Shown one piece after another: positions 59,176 to 64,000 of a stretch of DNA of 64,000 nt (position 1 is the stretch's first letter; every line of letters starts with the position of its first letter). This stretch comes from Phormidesmis sp963789215 (GTDB taxonomy: Bacteria; Cyanobacteriota; Cyanobacteriia; Phormidesmidales; Phormidesmidaceae), in assembly GCA_963789215.1 (NCBI GenBank), contig CAWBJY010000006.1:100060-164059 (forward strand), written 5' to 3'. Under the pieces are notes generated by a model, which did not search any database, was not told the origin of the DNA, and saw only the letters and a list, made by a program, of their open reading frames with translations. Made by a program: the position numbers and the translations under genes.

Positions 59176-60534
59176 ATGTTGTCAGCTGTTGAATCAAGAC
59201 CAGCCACCGATAGCCAAAGCGTATTTTTTCGCTGCATTGCGGGATGTTCTGCTAAGCACTCAATTTATGACGTTATCTATACCTGTCCTTCCTGTGGCAA
59301 TTTGCTAGAGGTGCACCACGAGCGCGAACCGCTCAAAAAGCGCAGCGCTTCGGAGTGGAAGCAGCTATTCGATTCGCGCGTTGGCACGACAAAATGGCCC
59401 TATGGTAGCGGCGTGTGGGGAATGCGCGAGTGGGTGGTGCCCTCGCTAGATAATCAAAATATTGTGAGTATGTGCGAAGGCAATACGAATCTGTTTTGGG
59501 CCGAGCGATTGGGGCAGCAGCTCGGCATTCCCGATCTGTGGATTAAGCTTTGCGGCAATAGTCATACGGGCAGCTTTAAAGATTTGGGCATGACCGTGCT
59601 GGTGAGCGTGGTGAAACAGATGATGGCCCAAGGTAGCCCTGTAAAGGCGGTGGCCTGCGCGAGTACGGGCGATACCAGTGCGGCTTTAGCAGCCTATGCG
59701 GCCTATGCGGGCATTCCCTCAATCATATTTTTACCGGCGGGCAAGGTTAGTACGGCTCAACTGATTCAGCCGGTTTCGAATGGGGCGCAAGTGCTCGCGC
59801 TAGATACTGACTTTGACGGATGTATGAAAATTGTTCAAGAAGTGACCCAGGACAACTCGATTTATCTGGCCAACTCAATGAACAGTTTGCGCATTGAAGG
59901 ACAAAAAACGGTTGGAATTGAGATTGTTAGACAGTTTGATTGGGAGGTGCCCGACTGGATTATCATTCCGGTTGGCAATTTGGGTAATGTCAGCGCGCTC
60001 TACAAAGGGTTCAAGCTGATGATGGATTTGGGGCTGATTAGTCGGATGCCCAGGCTGGTTGCGGCGCAAGCAGCTAAGGCCAATCCTTTTTATGAGTCTT
60101 TTAAGAATGGGTTTAAGAAAAAAATTACGGTGACGGCTCAAAGCACCTTGGCCAACGCCATTAGAATTGGCGATCCGGTTAGCTATGACAAGGCGACCAA
60201 GGCGATTTTAGAAACAGATGGCATTGTGGAACAGGCGACCGAACAAGAGCTAGTAGCGGCGACTGCACATGCTGATTTGACGGGGATGTTTACCTGTCCG
60301 CATACGGGGGTGGCGCTGGCCGTACTGACTAAGTTGCTCAAGCGCGGCGTGATTAAACCCAACGATAAAACAGTCGTAATTAGTACCGCTCATGCTTTGA
60401 AATTTACGGATTTTAAGGTGGCTTACCATGACTCAAAACTGGAGGAAGTGACTAGCCATTACGCTAATCCTGCGGTGCATTTACCGGCTGATGTGGACGC
60501 GGTGAAGGCTGAGATTGAGCGCCGGATGAGCTAA
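59176..60534 (+). CDS. thrC: Threonine synthase
   Basis: A 452-residue PLP enzyme converting O-phosphohomoserine to threonine. A zinc-ribbon-like N-terminal segment holds Cys20, Cys24, Cys37 and Cys40 (CIAGCSA; CPSCGN). The PLP Lys is Lys135 in GNSHTGSFKDLGM, and the phosphate-binding loop is ACASTGDTSAALAAY. VALAVLTKLLKRG is in the C-terminal domain. This zinc-ribbon form is the type found in cyanobacteria and plants. It is divergent from mnmA and preceded by AAGGA. Confidence 0.95.
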   Translation: MLSAVESRPATDSQSVFFRCIAGCSAKHSIYDVIYTCPSCGNLLEVHHEREPLKKRSASEWKQLFDSRVGTTKWPYGSGVWGMREWVVPSLDNQNIVSMCEGNTNLFWAERLGQQLGIPDLWIKLCGNSHTGSFKDLGMTVLVSVVKQMMAQGSPVKAVACASTGDTSAALAAYAAYAGIPSIIFLPAGKVSTAQLIQPVSNGAQVLALDTDFDGCMKIVQEVTQDNSIYLANSMNSLRIEGQKTVGIEIVRQFDWEVPDWIIIPVGNLGNVSALYKGFKLMMDLGLISRMPRLVAAQAAKANPFYESFKNGFKKKITVTAQSTLANAIRIGDPVSYDKATKAILETDGIVEQATEQELVAATAHADLTGMFTCPHTGVALAVLTKLLKRGVIKPNDKTVVISTAHALKFTDFKVAYHDSKLEEVTSHYANPAVHLPADVDAVKAEIERRMS

Positions 60535-60787
60535 TCGGTTATGGAAGTAAGCGATTTTTTATAAAGTCATTCTCACGACGAACCACAGACGATAAAGATA
60601 GAGATACCCTATAAACGGTGCTCTTAGAGAGCGATCGCACAATTGGCGATCACTAAGGCTTTGGCTAGCTTAACTAGCTAGCTTAAATAAGGCTTTAACT
60701 ATGAATGCACATGTCGCTCGAACCGCTGCAAATGTCAGCGCTTAGCCTAGATTGACAAACAAAAATTACGAGAAAGGATTGGACTCG

Positions 60788-63076
60788 ATGAATAATACCC
60801 CTTCTGCTGCTCCTGCACAGTGCCCTTTTCGGGGAACCCGCGTAGGTGGTGCGCTTGGATCCAAGCCGCAAACTGACGACTGGTGGCCAAACCGACTTCA
60901 GGTTGAGCTGCTGCATCAAAATTCGCCTCAGGCTAACCCGCTGCAAGATGTTGACGGGAAGAAAGCTTTTGAGCAGATTGACTTTGAACAGTTAAAGAAT
61001 GACATTAAGGCGCTGCTGACGGATTCGAAGGAATGGTGGCCAGCCGACTATGGCAACTATGGGCCTCAGATGGTTCGCATGGCGTGGCACGCTGCAGGCA
61101 CCTACCGAATTGCGGATGGTCGCGGTGGAGCGGCTCGAGGAATGCAACGCTTCGCGCCCATTAATTCCTGGTGGGATAATGGAAACACCGACAAGTCGCG
61201 GCGGCTGCTTTGGCCGATTAAGCAGAAGTACGGTGCAAAGCTGAGCTGGGCCGACCTGATGGTCCTCACTGGAAACTGCGCGCTTGAGATTATGGGTTTG
61301 AAGACCTTTGGTTTTGGCGGCGGTCGCATTGACGCTTGGGAGGCGGATCGCGCTACCTATTGGGGCCCTGAGTTCTGGAATGGCGACGCGTTTGGTGAGG
61401 TGAAGGAAAAGGAGCACGCCGGGCATCCAGATACCATGGTCACTCGCGATATTCGCTGGGTGGGTGAGCCAGACGAGGAGCACTACGACCTTGAAAATCC
61501 ACTCGCGGCTTCTCATCAGGCGCTGATCTACGTTAATCCTGAAGGGCCGAATGGCGAAGGCGATCCGGCTGCTTCTGCTCGCGATATCCGCGAGACTTTT
61601 GCGCGGATGGCGATGAAGGATGAGGAGACGGTTGCTCTAATTGCAGGCGGCCATGCGTTTGGTAAGAGCCACGGTATGGTGTCGTCGGACAAAATTGGCC
61701 CGGCTCCAGAAGGTGCGCCGATTCAGGCGATGGGTTTGGGGTGGCAGAACCCTGAAGGAACTGGTTTTGCTGAGTATACGATGACGAACGGGATTGAAGG
61801 CTCTTGGACGCCAGACCCGACTCAGTGGGACAACAGTTATTTGAAAAATCTGTTTGAGTACGAGTGGAAGAAGACAGAGAGCCCGTCTGGGGCCGTTCAG
61901 TGGACGCCGGTTGATGATAATGCGCCGAAGACGCCGGACGCGCACAAGTCGGGCGTTGAGCATGCGCTGATGATGATGACTTCGGACATTGCGCTGAAGG
62001 TCGATCCGGCCTACCGCGAGATCTGCGAGCGGTTTTTAGATGATTTTGACTACTTTAGCGACGTGTTCTCCCGCGCTTGGTACAAGCTGACTCACCGGGA
62101 CATGGGGCCAAAGACGCGCTACCTTGGCCCGGAAGTTCCTGAAGAGGAGCTGATCTGGCAGGATCCGATTCCGGCACTCGACCATGACGTTGTAGACGAT
62201 GCTGATATCAGCGCTCTTAAGGGCAAGATTTTGTCGAGCGGGCTGTCTGTATCGGCGCTGGTGTCGGCTGCTTGGTCTTCGGCGTCGAATTTCCGTGATT
62301 CTGATAAGCGTGGTGGTGCAAACGGTGCGCGTGTGGCCCTTGCGCCTCAAAAAGACTTTGAGGTGAACCGTCCGCAAGAGCTTGCCGAGGTGCTGTCAAC
62401 GCTTGGGCAAATTCAGTCGGACTTTAACGGTGCTCAGTCTGGTAACAAGAAGATCTCGATGGCGGATTTGATTGTTCTGGGCGGCTGTGCTGCGGTTGAG
62501 AAGGCGGCGCAAGACGCGGGCGTTTCTGTTGCCGTTCCGTTTACGCCGGGCCGGATGGATACGACTCCAGAGCTGACCGATGCTGAGAGCTTCGAATGGT
62601 TAAAGCCGGTTTCGGACGGTTTTAGAAATTACCACAATGAGGCTGTTGGCTATAAGGTGAAGGCGGAGCGGATCTTTTTAGATCGAGCGCAGCTGCTTAA
62701 GCTGAATGCACCTGAGTGGACGGTTTTGGTCGGCGGGCTTCGCGCTCTCGACCAGAATTATGACCATTCTAAGCACGGTATCTTTACCGATCGGCCTGGC
62801 GTATTGACTAATGACTTCTTCCGCGTGCTAACTAGCATGGACTACGAGTGGAAGCCGGTTGATAATCGTGAGATGGTCTTTGATATCTGCGATCGCCAAA
62901 CGGGCGAAACAAAGTACACCGCAACCCGCTGCGATCTGATTTTTGGCTCGAACGCGGAGCTGCGTCAGGTGACTGAGGTTTACGCCGCTGATGATGGTCA
63001 AGAGCGGATGGTGAAGGACTTTGTTGCGGCTTGGGACAAGGTGATGATGCTCGATCGTTTCGATGTTCTTGCTTAA
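60788..63076 (+). CDS. katG: Catalase-peroxidase KatG
   Basis: A 762-residue bifunctional haem enzyme that removes hydrogen peroxide. The N-terminal domain holds the distal site Arg97-Trp100-His101 (MVRMAWHAAGTYR); the Tyr of the Met-Tyr-Trp adduct is in ALIYVNPEGPNGEGDP and its Met in AMGLGWQNP; the proximal His is in IAGGHAFGKSHG. The duplicated C-terminal domain without haem follows. Full length, no signal peptide. The ATG behind GAAAGGA is preferred to a TTG 36 bp upstream. A strong terminator follows. Confidence 0.96.
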   Translation: MNNTPSAAPAQCPFRGTRVGGALGSKPQTDDWWPNRLQVELLHQNSPQANPLQDVDGKKAFEQIDFEQLKNDIKALLTDSKEWWPADYGNYGPQMVRMAWHAAGTYRIADGRGGAARGMQRFAPINSWWDNGNTDKSRRLLWPIKQKYGAKLSWADLMVLTGNCALEIMGLKTFGFGGGRIDAWEADRATYWGPEFWNGDAFGEVKEKEHAGHPDTMVTRDIRWVGEPDEEHYDLENPLAASHQALIYVNPEGPNGEGDPAASARDIRETFARMAMKDEETVALIAGGHAFGKSHGMVSSDKIGPAPEGAPIQAMGLGWQNPEGTGFAEYTMTNGIEGSWTPDPTQWDNSYLKNLFEYEWKKTESPSGAVQWTPVDDNAPKTPDAHKSGVEHALMMMTSDIALKVDPAYREICERFLDDFDYFSDVFSRAWYKLTHRDMGPKTRYLGPEVPEEELIWQDPIPALDHDVVDDADISALKGKILSSGLSVSALVSAAWSSASNFRDSDKRGGANGARVALAPQKDFEVNRPQELAEVLSTLGQIQSDFNGAQSGNKKISMADLIVLGGCAAVEKAAQDAGVSVAVPFTPGRMDTTPELTDAESFEWLKPVSDGFRNYHNEAVGYKVKAERIFLDRAQLLKLNAPEWTVLVGGLRALDQNYDHSKHGIFTDRPGVLTNDFFRVLTSMDYEWKPVDNREMVFDICDRQTGETKYTATRCDLIFGSNAELRQVTEVYAADDGQERMVKDFVAAWDKVMMLDRFDVLA

Positions 63077-63136
63077 TCTGATTGTTGTCAGTTGACCAGA
63101 AACTTTCAATTGGCAAACAGATTTTAATTGATAAGC

Positions 63137-63174
63137 AAAAAGGCTTCTTAACAACGCTGTTAGGAAGCCTTTTT
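63137..63174. terminator. Strong Rho-independent terminator after katG
   Basis: A 17 bp stem (AAAAAGGCTTCTTAACA / TGTTAGGAAGCCTTTTT, one wobble pair) with a 4-nt loop. T and A tracts on both sides let it serve katG and the convergent barrel-protein gene. Confidence 0.95.
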
Positions 63175-63222
63175 ATTGAGCGATATGTACCAATAGGCTG
63201 TGGGCCTAGCGTTTAGACGCGT

Positions 63223-63783
63223 TTAGAAGCGGTAGCCTAAGCCTGCTACAAAATCGACTCGCTGATCGTCTAGCGGCAGGTAGTTCACTGAGCCGTTGAG
63301 CGCGTAGCGGTTGCCTAACTGCAAGTCTGCGCCTGCAGTGGTGACGACCTGTAGCTCGGTAGAGTCTCCGGTGGTAACGCCGGCGCCTGCGCCGACGAAG
63401 GGCTGAAGTCTTCTGCTGCCATCGCCGTTGAAGTCGTAGGTGATAGGGGCTAGAACCGCGACGCCGCGATCGCCTTCATCATTTTCTCTCACGCTAGTAA
63501 TGACTTCTGGGCGCAGCGAGAAGTTGTTGGATAGGGCGTACTTGCCGTTGACGACCGCGCCGTCGTTGCTGCCGCCGAAGCCGATGTAGTTGCCGCCTTT
63601 GATTGGCTGACCGATGCGTCGAGCTGGCGTTGTTGTCGTCGGCACCGTGCGTTCGCTGCGCTGAGAGACAATAGAAGGACCAACCGTAGCGCGATCGCCC
63701 ATGGGATTAGCGCGAGCGGGAGAGACGAGAGCGCCGATAGAAAGAACAGCGAGCGGCAGCAACAGAGCAAAATTGATTTTCAT
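63223..63783 (-). CDS. Outer-membrane beta-barrel-like protein
   Basis: A 186-residue exported protein. The signal peptide is clear (hydrophobic about residues 5-23, cleavage after ARA). A disordered Thr/Arg/Pro stretch leads to a domain of alternating strands (GNYIGFGGSNDGAVVNGKYA, FVGAGAGVTTGD, FVAGLGYRF) that ends in Phe, the usual signal for outer-membrane assembly. It resembles small eight-strand barrel proteins of unknown function. GAGGAG lies 8 nt before the ATG. It shares a terminator with katG, on the opposite strand. The 217 bp after it to the window end hold no visible gene. Confidence 0.75.
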   Translation of the reverse strand: MKINFALLLPLAVLSIGALVSPARANPMGDRATVGPSIVSQRSERTVPTTTTPARRIGQPIKGGNYIGFGGSNDGAVVNGKYALSNNFSLRPEVITSVRENDEGDRGVAVLAPITYDFNGDGSRRLQPFVGAGAGVTTGDSTELQVVTTAGADLQLGNRYALNGSVNYLPLDDQRVDFVAGLGYRF

Positions 63784-64000
63784 AGAACGAACTCCTCAAT
63801 AGATAATCTAAGACGCAGTAGAAGAGGAACAGACAAGCTGTTTTACTTGTGTGCGGCTGATGTTTTGATTATGTGGCATGTGCCAGATGGAGATACCAGG
63901 CAGAGACCACTTGTTTGAGGTGTCCTTTGAAAATAAGTCAGAGTGGGGGATATAGGCAGCAGTCTATCGTTGTTTGTACTGTGCCAGATAGGTGAGCTGG

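Noticed and set aside
60695..60946. Reverse-strand frame overlapping the katG leader
   Set aside because: It overlaps the katG start antisense and has no family features.

Overview
The window looks like chromosomal DNA of a cyanobacterium. The octamer GCGATCGC (HIP1) recurs inside and between genes, and the gene content is cyanobacterial: NDH-1 subunit NdhB, a CruP lycopene-cyclase-like protein, DUF1350, DUF1822 and DUF928 proteins, xisH/xisI, a thylakoid-lumen-type pentapeptide protein and CHASE2 sensor kinases. A filamentous, non-heterocystous lineage is a plausible guess. No marker gene here fixes the genus.

Layout. Positions 1-6040: a sigma-70-like factor, a DUF1822 protein, a membrane protein joining a CHAT caspase-like protease to a CHASE2 sensor, and an exported DUF928 protein, all on the + strand with a 5 x 14 bp tandem repeat after the first gene; this looks like one uncharacterised signalling system. 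6147-10167: a receiver/histidine-kinase protein, a divergent LuxR-type regulator and ndhB. 10837-16434: topA, an Rpn/PDDEXK-type nuclease, a cyanobacterial methyltransferase-like protein and a Crp-type regulator, with a duplicated 48 bp hairpin repeat between the last two. 16625-17161: a broken glycosyltransferase. 17254-24306: a coupled block of a coiled-coil membrane protein, MoxR ATPase, DUF58 and transglutaminase. 24251-25448: a 1.15 kb element carrying xisH and xisI, bounded by a 49 bp direct repeat that is the 3' part of a tRNA-Val gene. 25609-29099: DUF1350, a UbiG-like methyltransferase, two TIGR04282/TIGR04283-type glycosyltransferases and a rhodanese. 29186-33522: a CHASE2 hybrid kinase coupled to a second receiver/kinase. 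33686-46457: mostly housekeeping and accessory genes (YgfZ, P450, pentapeptide protein, rhomboid, cupin, MFS, DoxX, GH13, small stress-type membrane proteins, an oxidoreductase). 46611-53953: CruP, a frameshifted DUF4331 gene followed by a decayed TPR gene, a PPC/DUF4114 secreted protein and small membrane proteins. 54067-63783: a caspase homologue without its catalytic pair, ATP sulfurylase, MnmA, threonine synthase, KatG and an outer-membrane barrel-like protein.

Two themes stand out. First, caspase-fold and CHASE2 proteins recur: an apparently active CHAT-CHASE2 protease, a dead orthocaspase and a CHASE2 kinase whose receiver has lost its phospho-acceptor. Second, there is marked local sequence turnover: 11-16 bp tandem repeats at many gene boundaries, three decayed or frameshifted genes, and a tRNA-targeted mini-element. 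Several genes appear to start with TTG or GTG behind a good ribosome-binding site. Family calls are from recognised motifs, not from database searches.
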